Shown here: positions 54,025-61,415 of the stretch, one piece after another | Position numbering within the stretch: position 1 is the first letter of the stretch | Layout of the letters: each line of letters starts with the position of its first letter | Assembly (NCBI RefSeq): GCF_000378085.1 | Contig: NZ_KB899217.1 | Span: 1 to 64,000 of the forward strand | Reading direction: 5' to 3' | Source of the DNA: Hoylesella loescheii DSM 19665 = JCM 12249 = ATCC 15930 | GTDB taxonomy: Bacteria > Bacteroidota > Bacteroidia > Bacteroidales > Bacteroidaceae | DNA length: 64,000 nucleotides | The notes under the pieces: model-generated | The model's database searches: none | Seen by the model: only the letters and a program-made list of their open reading frames with translations | What the model was told of the DNA's origin: nothing | Made by a program: the position numbers and the translations under genes

Positions 54025-54125
54025 CTAGTTGACAAGTTAACAAGTTGGCAAATTGACCAAGACGTTATCGTCTTGCAACAAAGCATTTGGCTTAACTCCT
54101 TAACTCCATAACTCCTTAACTCCTC
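54025..54125. repeat. 8-bp-period spacer block downstream of the phosphoesterase
   Basis: Contains TGACAAGT, TAACAAGT and TGGCAAAT units and then TTAACTCC, TTAACTCC, ATAACTCC, TTAACTCC in 8-bp register. GCATTTGGCTTAACTCC at 54083 is a direct copy of the right arm at 53392. Confidence 0.7.
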
Positions 54126-54131
54126 TACCCT

Positions 54132-54890
54132 TTACAATATAAACACATCCCCATCCTTCATCACAGGGAACGTGTGGCGCAATTCTTCCAGCCCCTCAAG
54201 AGAGAGCGAGGCGCTTGCCACACCCATCTCGTTTTCGCGACATTCGGCCAGCGTTTGACCTTGTGGGTCTAGCGCAAAAGTCCCTCCGCTGTAAGCATTG
54301 GCAGGGTCGTTGCCCACGCGATTCACACCCAACACAAAGCATTGGTTCTCAATGGCACGCGCCCTAAGCAACGTTTGCCATGCAAAAAGGCGCGACGTGG
54401 GCCAGTTGGCCACATATATGGCAACATCGTAATCGCCGCGGTTACGACTAAACACAGGGAAACGCAGGTCGTAACACACCTGCAAAAGAAACCGCAGACC
54501 ACCATAACGAACCACAACGCGATCTTCACCCTTGGTGTAAAGCCTGTCTTCGCGCGCGTATGTAAAAAGGTGTCGCTTGTCGTAATGCCATGTCGTGCCG
54601 TCGGGCGTAACGAAATAAAAGCGATTACGTCGCCTTCCGTCCACTTCCACCGCCACACTTCCTGCCACGGCACAGCCCCTACGCCTAGCCACATCCACCA
54701 TCCAACGATGCACTTGCCCCTCGGTGGGTTCAGTTACAAGGTCCTCGCCCACCATAAAACCAGTGGCAAACATCTCGGGCAACACAAAAAGTTGTGCCTC
54801 GGGATGCTCGTCCATCAACCTTTCCACTCGCAACAGATTCTCTTCCCTATCACCCCAAGCGATGTCGGTTTGCAATAACGCTATTTCCAT
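54132..54890 (-). CDS. nitrilase-family amidohydrolase (omega-amidase YafV-like)
   Basis: A protein of 252 residues starting MEIALLQTDIAWGDREENL. The catalytic triad is visible: Glu in VLPEMFATGF near 43, Lys in YDKRHLF near 108 and Cys in LQVCYDLRFP near 141. RARAIENQCFVLGVNRVG and AYSGGTFALDP match YafV-type omega-amidases, which hydrolyse alpha-keto-glutaramate or -succinamate in amide repair. The ATG at 54890 begins exactly at the family start; ATGs at 54905 and 54932 are possible. Confidence 0.85.
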   Translation of the reverse strand: MEIALLQTDIAWGDREENLLRVERLMDEHPEAQLFVLPEMFATGFMVGEDLVTEPTEGQVHRWMVDVARRRGCAVAGSVAVEVDGRRRNRFYFVTPDGTTWHYDKRHLFTYAREDRLYTKGEDRVVVRYGGLRFLLQVCYDLRFPVFSRNRGDYDVAIYVANWPTSRLFAWQTLLRARAIENQCFVLGVNRVGNDPANAYSGGTFALDPQGQTLAECRENEMGVASASLSLEGLEELRHTFPVMKDGDVFIL

Positions 54891-55193
54891 TGTTTCTTTC
54901 CTCATGCTTTGTTTCAACCGCAAAGCTAACATTTTTCAACCGAAACACCAAACGAAAAGCACATAACCCACCCCCGATTTCATTCCAAAAACATTCGGCG
55001 AAGGCCACTCCATTCGTCAAATAAAACGCTGTTTCAATACCACTTAATAAAATAAGGTCAAACATTCCTCACACAAAGGCATGGAAAATGCCTTATGCAG
55101 GTGCCAGCACAACAAAGCTCACCACGCCCTTCTCTCCTTAAGGAAATATCAAAAATAAAGCTTCTTTTAGTCAGATGTTTTGACATCTTTACG
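54891..55193. other. gene-free spacer upstream of the Bat operon
   Basis: No supported gene. The region contains AT-rich sequence and leads into the family-B array at 55194. No clear promoter for the minus-strand amidase was identified. Confidence 0.45.
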
Positions 55194-55326
55194 CTACAAG
55201 CCTTTTGTAGTGTGACTACAAACAAGCTGTAGTGCCACTACAAACGAATTGTAGCCACGCTACAAAAGGCTTGTACTCGCCCTACAAAGGCTTTTGTACT
55301 CACCCTACAAACGCATTGGTACTCGC
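55194..55326. repeat. 22-bp tandem array, family B (copy 2)
   Basis: Six units at 55194, 55216, 55238, 55260, 55282 and 55305 (steps of 22, 22, 22, 22 and 23 bp). Units read CTACAAGCCTTTTGTAG or CTACAAACAAGCTGTAG with five-base joiners; the last two carry GTAC instead of GTAG. Same family as 33179, 22 kb away. Confidence 0.87.
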
Positions 55327-55479
55327 TTACTGCTATGTAAATATTTCACATTATGCATTTCTTCGTCTTCTTACTTCTAAATTTCCCTTTACGCGTTAAT
55401 TGTTCTTGACTTATGCAAAATCCACGCGTTATTTAATATTATTTAGATACCAACATGATGAAATATGTTATTAAAGTTG

Positions 55480-55487
55480 TACTTTTG
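55480..55487 (+). promoter_or_regulatory. -7 box of the Bat operon
   Basis: TACTTTTG matches TAnnTTTG, 34 nt before the ATG at 55521. The -33 element is weak. Confidence 0.5.
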
Positions 55488-55520
55488 CCATAAATTAATA
55501 CTTTAGAAAAGTAATACATT

Positions 55521-56516
55521 ATGGCAGAATCTTTAGACATCCGTGAATTAAACCAACTTATCGAGCAACAAAGCGCATTTATCACTAACCTGACTACAGG
55601 TATGAACCGTGTAATCGTGGGGCAAAAGCACCTCATCGATTCGTTGCTCATTTCCTTGCTTAGCGACGGACACATCCTTTTAGAAGGTGTTCCTGGACTG
55701 GCAAAGACTCTTGCAATTAAGACTTTGGCGCAACTTGTAGACGCCGATTACAGCCGCATACAGTTCACCCCCGACCTCTTGCCGGCCGACGTGATAGGTA
55801 CGCTCGTATATTCGCAAAAGGAAGAGAACTTCCAAGTAAAGAAAGGACCCGTGTTTGCCAACTTCGTGCTGGCCGACGAAATAAACCGCGCACCCGCAAA
55901 GGTGCAAAGTGCACTGCTCGAAGCCATGCAAGAACATCAGGTAACTATTGGCGAGAACACCTTCCCCTTGCCTAAACCTTTCCTTGTGATGGCCACCCAA
56001 AACCCCATTGAGCAAGAAGGAACTTACCAACTGCCTGAGGCACAGGTAGACCGTTTTATGCTAAAGGTGGTTATCGACTATCCCACGCTTGAGGAAGAAA
56101 AGCTCATCATACGCGAAAACATACACGGCGGACTGCCACAGGTACAACCCGTAACTACGGCCAACGACATCATGAAGGCCCGTGGTGTGGTTAACCAGGT
56201 GTATATCGACGAAAAGATTGAACAATACATCGCCGACATCGTTTTCGCTTCTCGCTATCCCGAACGCTATCAGCTTGCCGACCTCAAGCCGCTCATCAAC
56301 TATGGCGGTTCGCCACGTGCCAGCATCAACCTCGCTAAGGCAGCAAGGGCTTACGCCTTCATCAAGCACCGCGGCTATGTAGTGCCCGAAGACGTGCGCG
56401 CAGTGGTTCACGACGTAATGATACACCGCATCGGACTCTCTTACGAAGCAGAAGCCAGCAACGTATCAAGCGAAGAAATCATCAGCAAGATTATTAATAA
56501 GGTGGAGGTTCCTTAA
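55521..56516 (+). CDS. MoxR-family AAA ATPase of the Bat operon
   Basis: A protein of 331 residues with the MoxR pattern: Walker A GVPGLAKT near 54-61, RIQFTPDLLPADVIG, Walker B FVLADEINRAPAK near 118 and sensor-1 region LVMATQNPIEQEGTY. MoxR ATPases act as chaperones that insert metals or activate VWA-domain partners. Here the partners are the DUF58 and VWA proteins downstream. The next gene begins directly after the stop. Confidence 0.92.
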   Translation: MAESLDIRELNQLIEQQSAFITNLTTGMNRVIVGQKHLIDSLLISLLSDGHILLEGVPGLAKTLAIKTLAQLVDADYSRIQFTPDLLPADVIGTLVYSQKEENFQVKKGPVFANFVLADEINRAPAKVQSALLEAMQEHQVTIGENTFPLPKPFLVMATQNPIEQEGTYQLPEAQVDRFMLKVVIDYPTLEEEKLIIRENIHGGLPQVQPVTTANDIMKARGVVNQVYIDEKIEQYIADIVFASRYPERYQLADLKPLINYGGSPRASINLAKAARAYAFIKHRGYVVPEDVRAVVHDVMIHRIGLSYEAEASNVSSEEIISKIINKVEVP

Positions 56517-57395
56517 ATGGATGCGCTCGAACTGTTTAAACAGGTACGGAAAATAGAAATAAAAACCCGGGGATTAAGCAGTAATATCTTCGCGGGGCAA
56601 TACCACTCGGCCTTCAAAGGACGAGGTATGGCCTTTTCGGAGGTGCGCGAATACCAGGTTGGCGACGACGTGCGCGACATCGATTGGAACGTAACGGCCC
56701 GCTTCCGCCGACCTTTCGTCAAGGTGTTCGAAGAAGAACGCGAACTCACCGTGATGCTACTCATCGACGTGAGTGGTTCGCTCGACTTCGGAACAACAGA
56801 ACGCACCAAACGACAAATGGCCACAGAGATGGCCGCCATCTTGGCATTTAGTGCCATACAAAACAACGACAAGATTGGCGTCATCTTCTTTTCCGACCGC
56901 ATTGAGAAATACATCCCTCCTAAAAAGGGACGCAAACACATACTGTACATCATCCACGAGATGCTCGACTTCAAGCCCGAAAGCAAACGCACAAACGTTG
57001 CTGCGGCCATCGAATATCTCACAAGGGTGATGAAACGCAGGTGCATCGCATTCGTGGTGAGCGACTTCTACGCCGAAAACAGCTTCCAAAAAGAGCTGCA
57101 AATAGCCAATTCGAAACACGATGTCGTGGCTATTCAGGTGTACGACCAACGCGCCAAGACCCTACCCAACGTGGGGTTGATGAAGGTAAAGGATGCCGAA
57201 ACAGGACACGAGATGTTCATCGACACGGCCAGCGCCAAACTAAGGCGGGCGCATACCGAGTATTGGCTCGAAAGAATGAACACCCTTAAAACCACGTTCG
57301 CACAAAGCAACGTAGACTGGGTGTCGGTAGCCACCAACGAAGACTATGTTAAAGCAATGATGCTTTTATTCATGCAAAGAGGACAAAACAGATGA
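56517..57395 (+). CDS. DUF58-domain protein
   Basis: A protein of 292 residues. FKGRGMAFSEVREYQVGDDVRDIDWN is the DUF58 hallmark, followed by a VWA-like fold with LLIDVSGSLDFG (metal-site-like DxSGS). No membrane helix is seen, so it is likely cytoplasmic or peripheral. It starts with the second nucleotide-contiguous ATG after moxR and overlaps the next gene by 4 nt, consistent with coupled translation of an operon. Confidence 0.88.
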   Translation: MDALELFKQVRKIEIKTRGLSSNIFAGQYHSAFKGRGMAFSEVREYQVGDDVRDIDWNVTARFRRPFVKVFEEERELTVMLLIDVSGSLDFGTTERTKRQMATEMAAILAFSAIQNNDKIGVIFFSDRIEKYIPPKKGRKHILYIIHEMLDFKPESKRTNVAAAIEYLTRVMKRRCIAFVVSDFYAENSFQKELQIANSKHDVVAIQVYDQRAKTLPNVGLMKVKDAETGHEMFIDTASAKLRRAHTEYWLERMNTLKTTFAQSNVDWVSVATNEDYVKAMMLLFMQRGQNR

Positions 57396-58471
57396 TTAAA
57401 CGACACATAACGCTGCTTATTGTCGCGCTCTTGGTACTAGCCGCCAAGGCTCAGGTGTCCGTTGAACAGAAAATAGACTCGTTCGCCATCTACATCGGAC
57501 AGCAAACGGCCTTGCGGGTAAGCGTAACGGCACCGAAAGGACAAGCCGTGGTGTTCCCCAATTTCACACCGTCGCAAGAACTGGTGCCAGGTATTGAGGT
57601 GCTGCATGCCGACGAGGAGGAAACCGCCGAGCTAGACAATGGCATGCAAAAGACCACGAAAAGCTACACACTCACCTCGTTCGACGAGAAGCTATACTCG
57701 CTACCCGGACTGAAAGTGAAGGTGAACAACAAGGAATACGAGGCTAACATCTTGGCCCTTAAAGTGGTTACGATGGACGTAGACACGTTGCATCCCAACC
57801 AGTTCTTCCCCCCGAAAGACGTACAAAACAACCCGTTCTCGTGGACCGAAGAGCCTTGGGCGTCCATTTTCTACCTTAGCGTGCTGATGTTGCTGCTCGC
57901 CGCACTCGGTGTCTACCTCCTTGTGAGGCTCAAACAAAACAAGCCGGTTATCACCCGCATACGTATTGTGAAGAAAATACTGCCCCACCAGAAAGCCATG
58001 ACGGCCATCGAGCGCATAAAAGCTGAGAAGATGACCGCGTCGGAAAACCAGAAGGAGTATTACACTCAACTAACCGACGCCCTGAGGCAATATATCAACG
58101 AGCGTTTTGGCTTTAACGCCATGGAAATGACTAGTGCCGAGATCATCGAACACCTGAACGCCAACGGCAATCAGGAAATGATGAACGAGCTGAAGGAGAT
58201 CTTCCAGACCGCCGACTTGGTGAAATTCGCCAAGTATGCCACGCTGATCAATGAGAACGACCTCAACTTGGTGAACGCCATCGAGTTCATCGACAAGACC
58301 AAGATTGAAAACCAACCCGACACGGAACGCATCGTACCCGAGCTAACCGAGGCCGACAAGCGAACCAAACAAACGCGCGTGGTGCTCAAAACAGTGATTT
58401 GGGCCATCGCCGTATGCGTAGTAGCCATCATGGTTTACATCGTGTATAGCCTCTACGACGTGCTGGGTTAA
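57392..58471 (+). CDS. Bat-operon membrane protein (third gene), unknown function
   Basis: A protein of 359 residues with a signal peptide (ending LAAKAQ), a periplasmic beta domain of about 150 residues, a membrane helix near 166-186, a cytoplasmic helical part and a second membrane helix near 333-353. It occupies the place of the conserved hypothetical protein between DUF58 and batA in Bacteroidetes Bat operons. The beta domain is reminiscent of BatD. Role in the complex unknown. Confidence 0.72.
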   Translation: MIKRHITLLIVALLVLAAKAQVSVEQKIDSFAIYIGQQTALRVSVTAPKGQAVVFPNFTPSQELVPGIEVLHADEEETAELDNGMQKTTKSYTLTSFDEKLYSLPGLKVKVNNKEYEANILALKVVTMDVDTLHPNQFFPPKDVQNNPFSWTEEPWASIFYLSVLMLLLAALGVYLLVRLKQNKPVITRIRIVKKILPHQKAMTAIERIKAEKMTASENQKEYYTQLTDALRQYINERFGFNAMEMTSAEIIEHLNANGNQEMMNELKEIFQTADLVKFAKYATLINENDLNLVNAIEFIDKTKIENQPDTERIVPELTEADKRTKQTRVVLKTVIWAIAVCVVAIMVYIVYSLYDVLG

Positions 58472-58496
58472 CAAACCTTCAAGGATAAATACCATT

Positions 58497-59495
58497 ATGG
58501 AATTTGCAAACAAAGAATATTTCCTGCTGCTTGCGCTCCTAGTGCCTTATATATTTTGGTACTTCATCTATAAGAAAAGGGGCGAGCCCACCTTGCGCAT
58601 GAGCGACACCAGGGCATACCGCTACGCACCAAAAAGCTGGCGAACGCGACTGATGAACTTGCCCGTGCTACTTAGGTGCGCCACTTTTGTGCTGGCTGTC
58701 ATCATCTTGGCCCGTCCGCAGACATACACCTCGTGGGGCAACAAGCAAGTAGAGGGTATCGACATCATGCTAGCCATGGACGTTTCTACGTCAATGCTGG
58801 CCGAAGACCTCACGCCTAACCGTATGGAAGCTGCCAAAGAGGTGGCTGCGGAGTTTATTGCCGACAGACCAAACGACAACATCGGACTCACAATCTTTGC
58901 TGGAGAGGCGTTCACCCAGTGTCCAATGACCACCGATCACACGTCTTTGCTCAACATGTTGCAGACCGTCAGGACCGACATTGCAGCCAAAGGGCTCATC
59001 CAAGACGGTACGGCTATCGGCATGGGACTCGCCAACGCCGTGTCGCGACTTAAAGACAGCAAGGCCAAAAGCAAGGTGGTGATACTGCTTACTGATGGTT
59101 CGAACAACATGGGAGACCTCTCGCCAATGACCAGCGCTAACATCGCCAAGAGCCTAGGCATAAGGGTGTACACCATTGGTGTGGGAACTAACAAGGTTGC
59201 TCGTTACCCTATGCCCGTAGCGGGAGGCGTACAATACGTCAATATGCCTGTGGAAATAGATACCAAGGTGCTGAAAGACATTGCAGCCAGCACCGACGGA
59301 AACTTCTATCGTGCAACAAACAACCAAGAGTTGAAGCAGATTTACAAGGACATCGACAAATTGGAGAAGTCGAAGATGAGTGTAAAGAAGTTCTCTAAGC
59401 TCTACGAGGCCTACCAGCCTTTTGCCATTTTGGCCATCATTACACTGCTTACCGAGATCTTGTTGCGCACCACCGTGCTCAGACGAATACCTTAA
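58497..59495 (+). CDS. batA: aerotolerance protein BatA (VWA domain)
   Basis: A protein of 332 residues: two N-terminal membrane helices (about 8-25 and 55-75), a VWA domain with the intact MIDAS DVSTS near 100 and TDGSNN near 204, and a C-terminal helix (about 305-325). BatA/BatB-type proteins form part of a membrane complex first linked to aerotolerance in Bacteroides fragilis. It follows the third gene after 25 nt. A 210-bp repeat-containing spacer separates it from batB. Confidence 0.88.
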   Translation: MEFANKEYFLLLALLVPYIFWYFIYKKRGEPTLRMSDTRAYRYAPKSWRTRLMNLPVLLRCATFVLAVIILARPQTYTSWGNKQVEGIDIMLAMDVSTSMLAEDLTPNRMEAAKEVAAEFIADRPNDNIGLTIFAGEAFTQCPMTTDHTSLLNMLQTVRTDIAAKGLIQDGTAIGMGLANAVSRLKDSKAKSKVVILLTDGSNNMGDLSPMTSANIAKSLGIRVYTIGVGTNKVARYPMPVAGGVQYVNMPVEIDTKVLKDIAASTDGNFYRATNNQELKQIYKDIDKLEKSKMSVKKFSKLYEAYQPFAILAIITLLTEILLRTTVLRRIP

Positions 59496-59536
59496 AGATA
59501 GGCGAAAGAGTGGAAGAGTAAAAAGGTGAAAGAGTG

Positions 59537-59690
59537 AAAAGGTGAAATAATGGCTTCGCTTAAAGCCTGGCCAACTCGTTAACTTGTCAACTTGTGAACA
59601 TGCAAACTTCTGAACTTGCGACCTTGTCAACTCGTCAACTTGTGAACTTGTAAACTCACCTACTTGCAACCTTGTCAACAGACAAAAACC
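59537..59690. repeat. 8-bp-period block inside the Bat operon
   Basis: Units AACTTGTC, AACTTGTG, AACATGCA, AACTTCTG, AACTTGCG, AACTCGTC, AACTTGTG and AACTTGTA follow in register. It lies between batA and the batB-batC gene, so the repeat is transcribed as part of the operon. A purine-rich stretch with GGTGAAAGAGTGAAAAGGTG precedes it. Confidence 0.75.
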
Positions 59691-59708
59691 ATTTTAATTG
59701 GAAAAGAA

Positions 59709-61373
59709 ATGTTTAGATTCGAAGACCCTATATACCTATGGTTGCTGCTGCTAGTGCCGGCGTTGGCATTGGTAGTCCTTTTGGGCCACCGCAAAAAAAG
59801 AAAGCAGCTTAAAGCCTTTGGCGACCCCGAACAGCTTAAAGACCTCATGCCCGATGTTTCCACATATCGCCCGTGGGTGAAGTTGGGCTTAGCCATCACT
59901 GCCTTCGCCCTTTTGGTGGTGATGCTGGCACGTCCACAGATGGGTACGAAGATAACCCACGACAAGCGAAACGGCATCGAGGCTGTTATCGCCGTAGACA
60001 TCAGCAACTCGATGATGGCACAAGACGTGGTGCCTTCACGTTTAGAGAAAAGCAAACTACTCATCGAGAATCTCGTGGATCACTTTACACACGACCGCAT
60101 CGGATTGGTGGTGTTCGCAGGAGATGCCTTTGTGCAATTACCCATTACCACCGACTACGTTTCAGCTAAAATGTTCTTGCAAAACATCGACCCCGCTCTC
60201 ATCGCCACACAAGGTACTGACATCGCCAAGGCCATTAACCTTTCAATGCGTAGCTTTAGCCAACAAAAAGGCATTGGCAAAGCGGTTATCGTGATTACCG
60301 ATGGCGAAGACCACGAAGGAGGTGCACTCGAAGCGGCCAAAGCTGCCAACGAGCGAGGCATTCGCGTGTTTATCCTAGGCATCGGTAGCACCAAGGGTTC
60401 GCCCATTCCTTTGGCCGAAGGTGGCTATCTAGCCGACCGCAGCGGACAGACGGTGCTCACCGCGCTAAACGAAAGCATGTGTAAACAAATTGCACAAGCC
60501 GGAAATGGCACCTACATCCACGTAGATAACACCAACGATGCCCAAGAAAAGCTGAACAACGAATTGGCTAAACTGCAACGTGCAGACACACAAGCCGTGA
60601 TATATAGCGAGTATGGCGAGCAATTCCAAGCAGTGTGTATCATCGTTATCATCTTGCTCATTGCCGAAATACTGATGCTTGACATCAAAAATCCAAAGCT
60701 ACGCAACATCCAACTCTTTGGTTCGAAGAAGGCTGCAACCATGTTATTGCTGCTCATCGTGCCCACATTGGCCTTCGCACAAAACGACAGGCACTTCATT
60801 CGAACGGGAAACAAGCTCTATCGCGACCAAAACTACCCCAAGGCCGAAGTGGAATATCGCAAGGCTATTTCACAAAACGGCAGCAATCCACACGCCGTTT
60901 ACAACCTGGGATGTGCGCTGATGATGCAGCAAAAAGACTCGGCAGCTATCGTGCAGCTAGAAAACGCGGGCAAGATGGAAACCAACAAAACACGTAAGGC
61001 TATGGCCTACCACAACATTGGCACCATCTGTCAAAGGCATCAACTATACGGTGATGCCATCAAAGCCTACGAAGAAGCCTTGCGCAACAATCCCAACGAC
61101 AACGAAACACGTTACAACCTTGCCCTATGCAAAAGGTTGAACAAGAACAACAAGGACCAACAGAAGCAACAACAAAAACAAGAACAAAAACAAGAACAGC
61201 AAAAAGAGCAAAAAGAGAAAGAAAAGCAACAGCCCAAACCTAAGGAGCAAATGAGCAAGGAAAATGCCGAACAGTTGCTCAACGCTACCATTCAAGATGA
61301 AAAAGCCACACAGCAAAGGCTGAAAAAGGCTATGCAACAGCCGTCGAGAAGAACGGTTGAAAAGAATTGGTAA
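59709..61373 (+). CDS. batB: BatB-BatC fusion: VWA domain plus TPR protein
   Basis: A protein of 554 residues. The first 335 are BatB: two N-terminal helices, a VWA domain with MIDAS DISNS near 97 and TDGEDHEG, and a helix near 308-326. The chain then runs into KKAATMLLLLIVPTLAFAQ (about 340-358), which reads as the signal peptide of a formerly separate BatC, followed by TPR repeats and a Gln/Lys/Glu-rich tail. Met 345 in that segment could serve as an internal start. The ATG at 59709 begins the usual BatB sequence (MFRFEDPIYLW); an upstream in-frame ATG lies inside the repeat. Confidence 0.88.
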   Translation: MFRFEDPIYLWLLLLVPALALVVLLGHRKKRKQLKAFGDPEQLKDLMPDVSTYRPWVKLGLAITAFALLVVMLARPQMGTKITHDKRNGIEAVIAVDISNSMMAQDVVPSRLEKSKLLIENLVDHFTHDRIGLVVFAGDAFVQLPITTDYVSAKMFLQNIDPALIATQGTDIAKAINLSMRSFSQQKGIGKAVIVITDGEDHEGGALEAAKAANERGIRVFILGIGSTKGSPIPLAEGGYLADRSGQTVLTALNESMCKQIAQAGNGTYIHVDNTNDAQEKLNNELAKLQRADTQAVIYSEYGEQFQAVCIIVIILLIAEILMLDIKNPKLRNIQLFGSKKAATMLLLLIVPTLAFAQNDRHFIRTGNKLYRDQNYPKAEVEYRKAISQNGSNPHAVYNLGCALMMQQKDSAAIVQLENAGKMETNKTRKAMAYHNIGTICQRHQLYGDAIKAYEEALRNNPNDNETRYNLALCKRLNKNNKDQQKQQQKQEQKQEQQKEQKEKEKQQPKPKEQMSKENAEQLLNATIQDEKATQQRLKKAMQQPSRRTVEKNW

Positions 61374-61415
61374 CGACATTGGTAACCTCACTCACCCAAC
61401 AAAACAATTGGTTCT

